NCBI RefSeq assembly: GCF_000336635.1
Contig: NZ_AOLY01000039.1
Coordinates: 398,131-462,130 of the forward strand
Direction of reading: 5' to 3'
DNA from: Haloarcula japonica DSM 6131
GTDB taxonomy: Archaea > Halobacteriota > Halobacteria > Halobacteriales > Haloarculaceae
Length of the DNA stretch: 64,000 nt
Within the stretch, counting starts at the first letter, position 1, and every line of letters starts with the position of its first letter. Position numbers and translations under genes: made by a program. The notes beneath the pieces were generated by a model. The model searched no databases and was not told the origin of the DNA. It saw only the letters and a list, made by a program, of their open reading frames with translations. Positions 18,594 to 26,214 of this stretch are shown piece after piece.

Positions 18594-19382
18594 ATGAGGT
18601 TGGCCCCCCACTCCAACTCAGACGGCTATCGAGTCTTTATGGAGCCGCATGAATATGAGACAATCATCGAATGCGCATCCCGTGATCGAGCGGAGATCGC
18701 CTTTCGACTAGGTGGAGAATGCTCCCTGAGAAAGAAAGAGGTTCTTGAGGTAACGCTTGATAAGATTCAGAAATCCCGAAGCCCCGGTGTAGAGATTTTC
18801 TTTATGCGCGTATGGGGAAAGGAAACACGGAAAGAAAATAGCAAGAAGCCACGGAAACCCTGGGTCCCCAACTCATTACGTGGGGACATCGAACGGTACA
18901 GCAAACGGAAAAACATTAGACCGTCATCTCCTCTCTATCCGAACTCCAAAGGAACTCTTCAAAACGATATGGTGGATGCACGGGAACTGGCAGCCAACAA
19001 AACCGGTGATGATGATTTCCTCGAAGTGACGTTCCATGACTTCCGGCGATACTTTGCAACCAACCTTTTCTACAGAAAGGGGATCAATATCGAATTCATC
19101 GCAGCACTCGGCGGGTGGGAAGATCCAGATTATATGAAAGAAGAGTATCTGGACCCCTACTTCGATGACGTTATCGAACGACACCTGGCCCAGAAAGGAG
19201 TGCTCGACATCGAGACTGACCATCAGTCTGACTTCGAAAAAGTACTCAGCAAGATGAACGAGCTGGAAAATCGAATTGATACTCTTGACCGAACCTTAGC
19301 AGCAGACACTATAGAGGTCGGATCTGAAGAGCTGGAGACGGAAGAAAGCGATGGGGACCACTCGTTGGAAGAGTTCCTCTGA
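18594..19382 (+). CDS. Tyrosine recombinase C, catalytic domain plus coiled coil
   Basis: A 262-residue protein that begins almost at the catalytic domain. ArgI is in FRLGGECSLRKKEVLEVTLD (about residue 42). The second box is TFHDFRRYFATNLFYRKG (about 145), followed by ALGGWEDPDYMKEEYLDP, where the Tyr in EEY is the likely nucleophile. Residues 208-240 form a heptad-like coiled coil (KVLSKMNELENRIDTLDRTL), then an acidic tail. The core-binding domain is absent, as in recombinase B. The 68-residue gene just upstream is in the same operon. Confidence 0.8.
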   Translation: MRLAPHSNSDGYRVFMEPHEYETIIECASRDRAEIAFRLGGECSLRKKEVLEVTLDKIQKSRSPGVEIFFMRVWGKETRKENSKKPRKPWVPNSLRGDIERYSKRKNIRPSSPLYPNSKGTLQNDMVDARELAANKTGDDDFLEVTFHDFRRYFATNLFYRKGINIEFIAALGGWEDPDYMKEEYLDPYFDDVIERHLAQKGVLDIETDHQSDFEKVLSKMNELENRIDTLDRTLAADTIEVGSEELETEESDGDHSLEEFL

Positions 19383-19477
19383 TGTCCTTTTCCTGAGTAA
19401 CGTCACCGGGAATCTACTCCCAACAAAACCCCGACAGACTTGTCTCCGTAGATCAAACTCAGAATGACCGCACAGAA

Positions 19478-20437
19478 GTGGGAACAGAACGACCGGATCT
19501 TGTTACCAGGTTAGGAACTACTCAACACCGCGATCTGGCGTTAGAAACCGTGTGGGCGGAAGGTTTACCGCCGGTCCCGCAGGCCTCTAGAATGATGACT
19601 ATACTGGAAGGAGCGACGCGCTGGGGCTCTGGCGAACCGACAACTGTTCAGGATGCTGCCGTCACCTGCTCAAACTGTGGCGAAACCGTCTTTGCGCAAA
19701 CGGTCGGCGATGTGACGTGCGATGCCTGTGACGCCGCGTTCTATGCCACCGATCATCGTTCGGAAACGTGCTCAGCGGTAGAGTGTGCAGATTGCGGGGA
19801 AGTAATCTCGTTTATCCAAGAACATCGATGCACCATTGGCGAGTGGGACGCGTATCATTGCCACCACTGTACGAAAAACATCGCCATCGACACCGACAAC
19901 GGGCCACAGCCACCAGAGAAATTATTACAAACAGACTGGGTGTTGACTGGCCAGCTGCCGGATGATCCAGGAACAGATGTCACCTACGGGGTGTGGATGA
20001 CGCGCCCCCGAACTGCACGAGAGGAATTTGCAACGAAAGTCCTGAATGCCGAAGCGAAGGCGAACGATTCCAGCTTTCACGCCTACGTCCCTGGGGAGAC
20101 AAACGCACATTTGTGTTTCAATGGGGAATACTGTATCGGCTACATCACATGGAACTACGATAGCGACCAACCGGAACTCGGGCAGTTATACATCTTACCG
20201 GAGTTCCGTGGACAGGGTATCGGATCTGCATTCGTTGAAGCGTGGCTGGACGACATCGCCAATTCGGATGCACGGTTCAACGTCAATAATCCGAATGCCA
20301 ATATGTTCCGGCTGCTACGAAGCATCGGCGCAATTGAGGTCACCGAGGAAGGAATGGAGTTCCATAGATGCGACATTACAGGCCACTGGTTTGATGTGCC
20401 TGATGAATGGAAAAATCAGTCACCTAGTACAGACTGA
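19478..20437 (+). CDS. GNAT acetyltransferase with N-terminal zinc ribbons
   Basis: A 319-residue protein in two parts. The first half carries three Cys/His clusters (CSNCGETV, CDACDAAF, CADCGEVISF and CHHCTKN, about residues 65-135). The second half is a Gcn5-related N-acetyltransferase fold with the acetyl-CoA loop GQLYILPEFRGQGIGSAF (about 238-255) and the downstream NNPNANMFRLLRSIG. It would move an acetyl group from acetyl-CoA to an unknown amine. The GTG at 19478 is assumed as start. An ATG at 19464 is in another frame, so the exact start is unsure. It lies among recombinases in the mobile zone. Confidence 0.75.
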   Translation: MGTERPDLVTRLGTTQHRDLALETVWAEGLPPVPQASRMMTILEGATRWGSGEPTTVQDAAVTCSNCGETVFAQTVGDVTCDACDAAFYATDHRSETCSAVECADCGEVISFIQEHRCTIGEWDAYHCHHCTKNIAIDTDNGPQPPEKLLQTDWVLTGQLPDDPGTDVTYGVWMTRPRTAREEFATKVLNAEAKANDSSFHAYVPGETNAHLCFNGEYCIGYITWNYDSDQPELGQLYILPEFRGQGIGSAFVEAWLDDIANSDARFNVNNPNANMFRLLRSIGAIEVTEEGMEFHRCDITGHWFDVPDEWKNQSPSTD

Positions 20438-20993
20438 ACTATTGAACCCAAACCGTTGAAAGATCTCTATGGCACCCTCACCATCAGGCTGTCCAGTAGC
20501 AGAGAAAGTGGGTCATCATCAGGAACGCTCAGAGTTTAATACGAATGGATTAGCGGAAGTTAAAATAAGAATACATTAGGACATTCTGTCATATATTGCA
20601 ACCGGCCGAATGACGTGTTTACGTGGTCACTCATAATATAGAGAAATGCAAAAACTGCCCGAAGAGGCCGACCCAAATCAGTTTTGTATTCTCCTATATT
20701 ATCGAATTATAAACAACAATAGGGGCGCTATCTCCCAAATTATTCATTTTTCTCTCTTGTAGACAACACGGGATGAATAAAATAACCAACATATATTCGA
20801 AGAAGGGTTTTGTATAGTTTATTGGTCTAATGATAGGCCACCAGCAGATAGATTGAGTGCTGATTATCTATTCCGAATCGTCCAAAGCGCTACGGATTGC
20901 GCTGGATGGACGGCCGGTCAATTCCACAGTCGACCGGTGAAATAGTCATTCGTAAAGGGTGGGAGACACCGTTCAGTTCACACCAGTCATATC
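20438..20993. other. Long AT-rich intergenic stretch
   Basis: No supported gene. A 38-residue frame starting at 20646 (MQKLPEEADPNQF) is the longest with an ATG and is not convincing. The stretch is AT-rich (for example 20700-20800) compared with flanking genes. This suggests decayed or foreign DNA between the GNAT gene and recombinase D. Confidence 0.5.
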
Positions 20994-21025
20994 AACTTTG
21001 GAGTTTATTTATGGACTCCAAAGTT
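20994..21025. promoter_or_regulatory. Perfect 11-bp inverted repeat upstream of recombinase D
   Basis: AACTTTGGAGT and ACTCCAAAGTT face each other across a 10-bp spacer (TTATTTATGG). A third exact copy of ACTCCAAAGTT lies at 21087-21097, inside the first codons of recombinase D. A TATATAAAG box (about 21050-21058) sits between the palindrome and the gene. Either an autoregulatory operator or recombinase-binding arms would fit. Confidence 0.7.
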
Positions 21026-21070
21026 AAGGTGGTCGAGACGCATAACAGTATATAAAGAGGTGCTACCAGA

Positions 21071-21688
21071 ATGAGTGAATCTGCAAACTCCAAAGTTCGG
21101 GCGAAAGTCTGGATGACACCAGATCAAGTCGAGACACTCCGCTCGGCATCCTATCGGACTGGAACAGAATACCTACAGCAACGGAACGAAGCCATCATCG
21201 CGTTTATGTACGATACTGGGCTGCGGGTCGGGGAACTCGTTCAAGTCGACGTGAGCCTGCTACGGAACGGAAATACGGATCTCTATCTTCCTACGGAGAT
21301 TCAGAAAGACTACCCGAACGAGAACTCGCCCCCACCAGTAACACTCACCCTCTCAAACGATACCACGAGACTCCTCTCAGCGTACCTCAATACTCGGTGG
21401 AAGGATTCACCGGCACTCTTCCCGTCTCGTTCTGCAGATCGGATCTCCGAGCAAGGCGTGCGGAATATGCTACACAAGATTGCTGACGAGGCCGGTGTCC
21501 AACCCTACAAGGTCGATGGTAGTCGGGGCGACGCCAGTGACGTAACCCCACACGCTCTGCGACACAGCGTGGCATATCGAATGATGAACGAGGAAAAGGG
21601 GAACACGCTCTATGATGTTCGGAACCGACTGCGCCACGGAAGCATTCAAACGACTGAGCGAATCTACGACCACCTACTGAAAGTCTGA
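21071..21688 (+). CDS. Tyrosine recombinase D, short and catalytically complete
   Basis: A 205-residue recombinase of the XerC/D type with little more than the catalytic domain. All expected residues are visible: Arg in YDTGLRVGELVQVDV (about residue 53), HALRHSVAYRM (about 157), the His in RLRHGSIQTTERIYDHLL (about 183) and the nucleophile Tyr in the same string. It is therefore likely active. A perfect inverted repeat lies just upstream and a third copy of its arm is within codons 6-9, so the protein may bind its own gene start. Small XerA-like recombinases like this occur in haloarchaeal plasmids and proviruses. Confidence 0.87.
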   Translation: MSESANSKVRAKVWMTPDQVETLRSASYRTGTEYLQQRNEAIIAFMYDTGLRVGELVQVDVSLLRNGNTDLYLPTEIQKDYPNENSPPPVTLTLSNDTTRLLSAYLNTRWKDSPALFPSRSADRISEQGVRNMLHKIADEAGVQPYKVDGSRGDASDVTPHALRHSVAYRMMNEEKGNTLYDVRNRLRHGSIQTTERIYDHLLKV

Positions 21689-21714
21689 TTCACCTGCGAA
21701 ATCAACGTAGACAT

Positions 21715-22062
21715 ATGTGTACAGACGGGGAATACCGGGTTCGAGAAAACACCGGAAAGACATCGCATCCATCGATTGACGCAGTCATCGACCTCGCGGT
21801 CGAACGAGCTGCTGATCCACGGCCCCGCAACCATCCAGACGCTCATTTCGACCAGTACATCTCCAACGCCATCACCCAATTCGGAGAGGACGACGTGGCG
21901 AGCTGTATCCGGCATACCCTCGTCGACGGCTACACGCACCGCATGGCCGGGACGGCCGCCTTCGGTGAGGATGACTATGTCTGGGGGATCAACGTCGGTG
22001 TCGCCGCAATCGCCTATCTCAGAGAACTCCACCAAGAGAAAGGGTCATCTGACAATTCATAA
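21715..22062 (+). CDS. Hypothetical protein downstream of recombinase D
   Basis: A 115-residue, mostly helical protein (SIDAVIDLAVERAADPRPRN, FDQYISNAITQFGEDDVASC, YVWGINVGVAAIAYLRELHQ). It follows recombinase D by 26 bp on the same strand and ends 2 bp before the convergent nucleotidyltransferase gene. No family is recognised. Confidence 0.5.
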   Translation: MCTDGEYRVRENTGKTSHPSIDAVIDLAVERAADPRPRNHPDAHFDQYISNAITQFGEDDVASCIRHTLVDGYTHRMAGTAAFGEDDYVWGINVGVAAIAYLRELHQEKGSSDNS

Positions 22063-22064
22063 CG

Positions 22065-22901
22065 TCATTCGGTGAACGCATCTCGCTTGCCCGTATCAAC
22101 AAAGCCTGAATCACTCTGCTCGACATACCCGTACGCTTCGAGTTGATCCAACTGCTCGACGACGTGCTCCAGATCGAGGCCACGTTCCTCTGCAATCGCC
22201 TCAACGGACATCGGCTCGTCTTCACTCAACACGAGTCTGACTTCTAACTCATCCATATACTGCGCGTAGTACTCATCAATGACCTCTTCAAGCGGTGTTT
22301 GAACCTCGTACTGGTCGTATAATTCATCCAGCGATTCTCGGATGTGGGTCGTAAATTGCTTCCCATTCAGCAACTCGATCTGTGCTGCGGTTTCATGCTC
22401 GATGGCGTCGAAGTCGAGATTCGTTTGTACCAGTGTATTCATGTCATCGATGTCGTCAGGGCGCTTTGCGACTGCTTTGAATAGGATGATGTCTTCCAGC
22501 GCCGTTAACCGGACGGACAACTGCCCAGATGAGAGATGGTCCTCACTCCGGTGTTGCATCCCATCGCTAAAGATGAGTTTGTTGGCAACCTGCCGATTGA
22601 ACACATCTATCCGACACCCATCGTCGTTCTCGACACATAACCTCGCCCCCAACTGCTGGTACGTCTCGTCAAGGTCTGAGACTTCCTCGTATCCCTGGTT
22701 ATCTAATGCGGCGAGTAATCGGTCGAACTCCACCTCGGTCGTGACGACCAAGTCGATGTCCTTGGTCGTGTCCTTCAGTCCTCGGAATGCCATCGCCCCG
22801 CCACCGATGAGAAAGGCTGTAACCTCGGTGTTCAGCGCCGCTCCAAGTTCCTGCAGTTCGGCCTCGATATACGCGGCATCGAACTGGGGGCGAGGCGTCA
22901 T
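22065..22901 (-). CDS. AbiEii-like/DUF6036 nucleotidyltransferase, probable toxin
   Basis: A 278-residue protein of the DNA polymerase beta-like nucleotidyltransferase superfamily. The active-site pattern is present: FLIGGGAMAFRGLKDTTKDI (about residues 30-49), then DLVV with the paired aspartates, and RIDVFNRQVANKL near residue 96. AbiEii-type members modify tRNA or other acceptors and act as toxins with an HTH antitoxin. The C-terminus looks like a winged helix (MSVEAIAEERGLDLEHVVEQ). Its ATG overlaps the stop of the upstream HTH gene (ATGA), the normal antitoxin-toxin arrangement. Housekeeping use cannot be excluded. Confidence 0.75.
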   Translation of the reverse strand: MTPRPQFDAAYIEAELQELGAALNTEVTAFLIGGGAMAFRGLKDTTKDIDLVVTTEVEFDRLLAALDNQGYEEVSDLDETYQQLGARLCVENDDGCRIDVFNRQVANKLIFSDGMQHRSEDHLSSGQLSVRLTALEDIILFKAVAKRPDDIDDMNTLVQTNLDFDAIEHETAAQIELLNGKQFTTHIRESLDELYDQYEVQTPLEEVIDEYYAQYMDELEVRLVLSEDEPMSVEAIAEERGLDLEHVVEQLDQLEAYGYVEQSDSGFVDTGKRDAFTE

Positions 22902-23848
22902 ACAGATATGTCGTAATCAGCCGCGGTCGATTTGAACGTGTCCCATTCAGGAAGCTTCTCCCCAGCCACATCACCGCTGGTTTCGAGGTACGTACAGAGA
23001 GCCTGAACGGTTTCAGTGAGGTTGAGGTCGGATTCTTGATCGTACCGGCCTGCAGTCTCCGTGAGTGCCTCTGCACCAATCTCACAGGCTGTGATCAGTA
23101 ATAGACAGTACGATCGGTACCGTGCGCCATCATCGATGAGGAGCAAGTGGCACACGAGGTCTTCTGGAGTGAGTTCAGTTCGATCCTTGGAGCGGAAATA
23201 GTACTGCTCTTCACGCGTTAACAGCGGTATCCCGTATTGTTCGAGTACATCCGGACCAGTCCGATGAAAGAGTGACGCAGTCACATCCGTCCGGCAACTG
23301 AACAGGTACTCATCAACACCCATCCAGATGAGACGGACGCCAGTAGCGTGGTCGCGTGCTTCCTGTCGATGCATATGGCGTACCAGCGACCGTGCAAACG
23401 CAGCCAATCCCTGGAACTGACTCGTCAGTGCAAATCGGCTATCGCGTTTCGTGACAATACCGACGTTTCGTAACTGTTTGAGTCGCCGGTAGACCGTTGC
23501 ACGACTCACATCAGTCCAATCCGTGAGTTCCGCAGCCGTTCGTTCAGTATCCAAATGGTACAGGAGTTGGATGGTCGACCCAGCAATCAGGCCAGCGAAA
23601 TCGACGTGCGGGAATTCACGTGCGAGGTCTGCAAACCGTTCAGCCGGTTCAGCGTTCGACAACGAAACGCGGTATCGACCGTGTTGCTGCTCTCTGGTAA
23701 TCAGCCCGAGCTCGGCAAGGGTCGAGACCACGCGAGACGTGTGACTCGGATCCCACTCAAGCGCATCAGCTAACTCCCGCTGTACCACGCCATCCACTCC
23801 CTCGGTACTGAGGTATGAGAGGACGGTGAGTTCCGGTTCAGAGATCAT
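22898..23848 (-). CDS. HTH partner of the nucleotidyltransferase, probable antitoxin/regulator
   Basis: A 316-residue protein with two winged-helix segments: residues 1-65 (ELTVLSYLSTEGVDGVVQRE, SHTSRVVSTLAELGLI) and about 92-140 (LLYHLDTERTAAELTDW, SRATVYRRLKQLRNVGIVTK). The remaining alpha/beta half is of unknown role. It precedes and overlaps the nucleotidyltransferase gene, which fits an AbiE-like type IV system where the HTH protein represses the operon and counters the toxin. The counteraction is inference. An AT-rich box (about 23868-23882, TATATATAAATATC) lies just upstream and is the likely promoter. Confidence 0.7.
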   Translation of the reverse strand: MISEPELTVLSYLSTEGVDGVVQRELADALEWDPSHTSRVVSTLAELGLITREQQHGRYRVSLSNAEPAERFADLAREFPHVDFAGLIAGSTIQLLYHLDTERTAAELTDWTDVSRATVYRRLKQLRNVGIVTKRDSRFALTSQFQGLAAFARSLVRHMHRQEARDHATGVRLIWMGVDEYLFSCRTDVTASLFHRTGPDVLEQYGIPLLTREEQYYFRSKDRTELTPEDLVCHLLLIDDGARYRSYCLLLITACEIGAEALTETAGRYDQESDLNLTETVQALCTYLETSGDVAGEKLPEWDTFKSTAADYDISV

Positions 23849-24004
23849 CTTGTCTCAAATAACGCAACTTATATATAAATATCTTGCTTGTTTTGAGATA
23901 CAGTCTATCCAGCGATGTCGTGAACCCAGCTAAAGCAGAAATAATTCAGCGCCCCATAGATATATATCGTCAGAGCAAGTAGCTACAGCAACGGACCCCC
24001 ACAC

Positions 24005-24580
24005 ATGGATCTCACAGACATCCCCGGTGATGCATACGACGGCGAGGAGTCACCGCCTGATCTCGACGCATTAGAATCGCCTGACTCGCTCCTCAAAGGT
24101 GGATCAATCCGAGAGCGGCTCCTCGACGTTGTCATCGGACTGCGGACGCCGACGAAGGTCTCGACGATCGCCGATCGTGCCGATTGTGACACCGAGACAG
24201 CCCGGGACTACCTAGAGTGGTTCGACGAGATGGGGATGGTACAGCGACACGACGGTCGTCCAGTCCGGTACGAACGCAACGACGCGTACTTCCAGTGGCG
24301 ACGCATCGACCGGATCCGCGAGGAATACTCCGAGCAGGAGATCGTTGACGCCCTCGACGACACGCTCACCCAGATCGAAGACTACAGAGCGCAGTTCGAT
24401 GCAACGCACCCGGACGATGTGTCCCTCGTGGACGCCACCCAGGAGCAGAATCTATCCACCGAAGCAGCTTGGGAAGCGCTCTCCGAGTGGGAGACACTCG
24501 AACAGCGAGCCGCGCTCCTCGACGAAGCACGCGGAAACAATCCAGTCGCCGGTAGCAAGCCCGGTCCAGTCGATGCCTGA
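24005..24580 (+). CDS. HTH protein, probable TumA-type antitoxin
   Basis: A 191-residue protein with an HTH in the first half (RERLLDVVIGLRTPTKVSTI, ADCDTETARDYLEWFDEMGM, VQRHDGRPVRYERND) and helical coiled segments after it. It resembles a haloarchaeal family annotated as DUF7342. The gene overlaps the next one by 8 bp, so both products are made together. The partner looks like a TumE toxin, so this would be the DNA-binding antitoxin. It is divergent from the AbiE-like pair at 22065-23848. Confidence 0.65.
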   Translation: MDLTDIPGDAYDGEESPPDLDALESPDSLLKGGSIRERLLDVVIGLRTPTKVSTIADRADCDTETARDYLEWFDEMGMVQRHDGRPVRYERNDAYFQWRRIDRIREEYSEQEIVDALDDTLTQIEDYRAQFDATHPDDVSLVDATQEQNLSTEAAWEALSEWETLEQRAALLDEARGNNPVAGSKPGPVDA

Positions 24581-25010
24581 GGACACGGCAGACCCACCCA
24601 GTCGCGGCCCCATCGATGCAGAAATCCTCGATCGGATTGCTGCCCACCTCGCCCGTAGTGATCGGTTCGACGACATCCAGACACGACCGGAATACGCGCC
24701 GAACGCAGTCGTCGCTGACTACGATCTCGGATACTTTCCAGGCGGCGTCACCCGTGCGTATCTACGGATCCGCTGGTTCGAGACCGACGACTTCAGCATC
24801 CATTATTCGGAGCAATACCAGACCGGTAACGAGTGGGAGTGCCGATGGGATCGGCACCCCAATGACCATAACACCCGCGAGCACTTCCATCAACCCCCAG
24901 ATGCGTCGACACCCGGAGAGGATGCCGACTATCCCGACGACTGGCGAGACATACTCGCAACCGTTCTTACCGATCTCGATGACCGAATCAAAGCCTTCTG
25001 GGACGAGTGA
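24573..25010 (+). CDS. TumE-like (DUF6516) protein, probable toxin
   Basis: A 145-residue alpha/beta protein starting MPEDTADPPSRGPID at 24573. The beta-rich centre (VADYDLGYFPGGVTRAYLRI, WFETDDFSIHYSEQY) followed by a His/Asp-rich stretch (CRWDRHPNDHNTREHFHQPP) matches the plan of the DUF6516 family. Some members are the TumE toxins of TumE-TumA systems. Toxicity is not shown by sequence. The overlap with the HTH gene supports a two-gene module. Confidence 0.65.
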   Translation: MPEDTADPPSRGPIDAEILDRIAAHLARSDRFDDIQTRPEYAPNAVVADYDLGYFPGGVTRAYLRIRWFETDDFSIHYSEQYQTGNEWECRWDRHPNDHNTREHFHQPPDASTPGEDADYPDDWRDILATVLTDLDDRIKAFWDE

Positions 25011-25041
25011 CGATCCGACGGGGGAAAACGCCTACAGCGCA

Positions 25042-26040
25042 TCAAGCACTCGGCGCTATTGACCCGTCTGCTTCTGGGAGACGCGTATAGCCAGGGTTCT
25101 CAAGCATCGATACATACGCCTGGTCAATATCCCGGCCAGACAGGTGTACATATCGTCCTGGGACTCGGGAGCCTGGAACCCATCCGAACCACGCGCACAT
25201 CTGCGCTTCAGTGAGGTAATTCGCCAGGTACGTCGCTCGGCTATGTCTGAAGTGATGCGGATTCACCGGTTTCTGAATCCCGGCTTGTTCGCTAGCACGA
25301 TCTAAAATCCGCAAACGAATGTACTGGTAACTGATTGTCTCATCTGGAGACCCTTGCTTCGTGTCGATTTTACACCAGAGTGGTGCGTCAGGGCGTTGGT
25401 TCGGGTGTGCTGTTAGCCATGACTCAAGATACGATTCAGATTCGAGGAGCAAGAGTCGGCGCGACCCGGTTTTCCCCGAGACAACCATCTGTTTTCCGAG
25501 TGCCGTCTGTTCGATATGCCCAACTTCTAGGTCGATGAGTTCTCCGATCCGCGCTCCGGTTTCCCATAAGACGGCTACAAATGCACGATCACGGTCGTTA
25601 TGACACGCTTCCAATAGGGCTTGAACATCTGCTGGAGTGAGCAGACTCTGGGGTAAAATCCGTTTTTGTTCTACGGGGCCCCGTCGAATCCACTTCGTCT
25701 CCTCAGGGTCTTCTCCATCATTCAACCACTTCCAGAACTGCTTGATCGCTTGCTTGTAATCAACGACAGTAGAGGAAGACGTTCCGCGTGTGTACAACCA
25801 CGCGACTAAATCAACGATCGCCTCTTTGTCCAGATCCACGAACCGTGTTTGCCCCACGTGATCTGTGATGATCTTGAAATGGGCAAGCACCTTCTGCTGT
25901 TGCGCCGAACTAATATCTGCAAGAACCATATCCCGGTGATACTCGGCTATGAGCTGCTTATTTTCGGGGTGGATGTGGGTGGCCGACTCGATATACGCTA
26001 ATGTTCGATTCACCGCTGCCTCATAATCCATCGTAGGCAT
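25042..26040 (-). CDS. Tyrosine recombinase E, complete XerD-like integrase
   Basis: A 332-residue recombinase with both domains. The N-terminal core-binding domain covers about residues 1-120 (HFKIITDHVGQTRFVDLDKE, VDYKQAIKQFWKWLND). In the catalytic domain ArgI is in ETGARIGELIDLEV (about 170), Lys in VVSGKTGSRRLLL (about 195), the HxxR box is HHFRHSRATYLANY (about 265) and the Tyr is in GRYVHLSGRDID (about 296). All catalytic residues are present. A second ATG at 26031 is equally possible. It closes the recombinase-rich zone and borders the defence island. Confidence 0.88.
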   Translation of the reverse strand: MPTMDYEAAVNRTLAYIESATHIHPENKQLIAEYHRDMVLADISSAQQQKVLAHFKIITDHVGQTRFVDLDKEAIVDLVAWLYTRGTSSSTVVDYKQAIKQFWKWLNDGEDPEETKWIRRGPVEQKRILPQSLLTPADVQALLEACHNDRDRAFVAVLWETGARIGELIDLEVGHIEQTALGKQMVVSGKTGSRRLLLLESESYLESWLTAHPNQRPDAPLWCKIDTKQGSPDETISYQYIRLRILDRASEQAGIQKPVNPHHFRHSRATYLANYLTEAQMCAWFGWVPGSRVPGRYVHLSGRDIDQAYVSMLENPGYTRLPEADGSIAPSA

Positions 26041-26214
26041 ACCGCTCGTGAAGGTATCTATGGAGATAACGCGCGCGGTGAATACCTTTCTCGTGTTCGA
26101 CAGTTCAGGGCGCTACAATCGAATTCTTCCCCAGATATAGGCGAAACTGATTCTCAACGTCGACCTACAGCGATAACCGTCTCAAAGAGGGAGCAATCCG
26201 TCATTGTAGGAGTA

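Noticed and set aside
20646-20762. 38-residue frame in the gap before recombinase D
   Set aside because: It shows no conserved features and lies in AT-rich, probably decayed DNA.
13157-26040. Insertion sequences or TnpB-type transposons
   Set aside because: No DDE transposase, TnpA or TnpB motif is visible; the mobile enzymes here are tyrosine recombinases.
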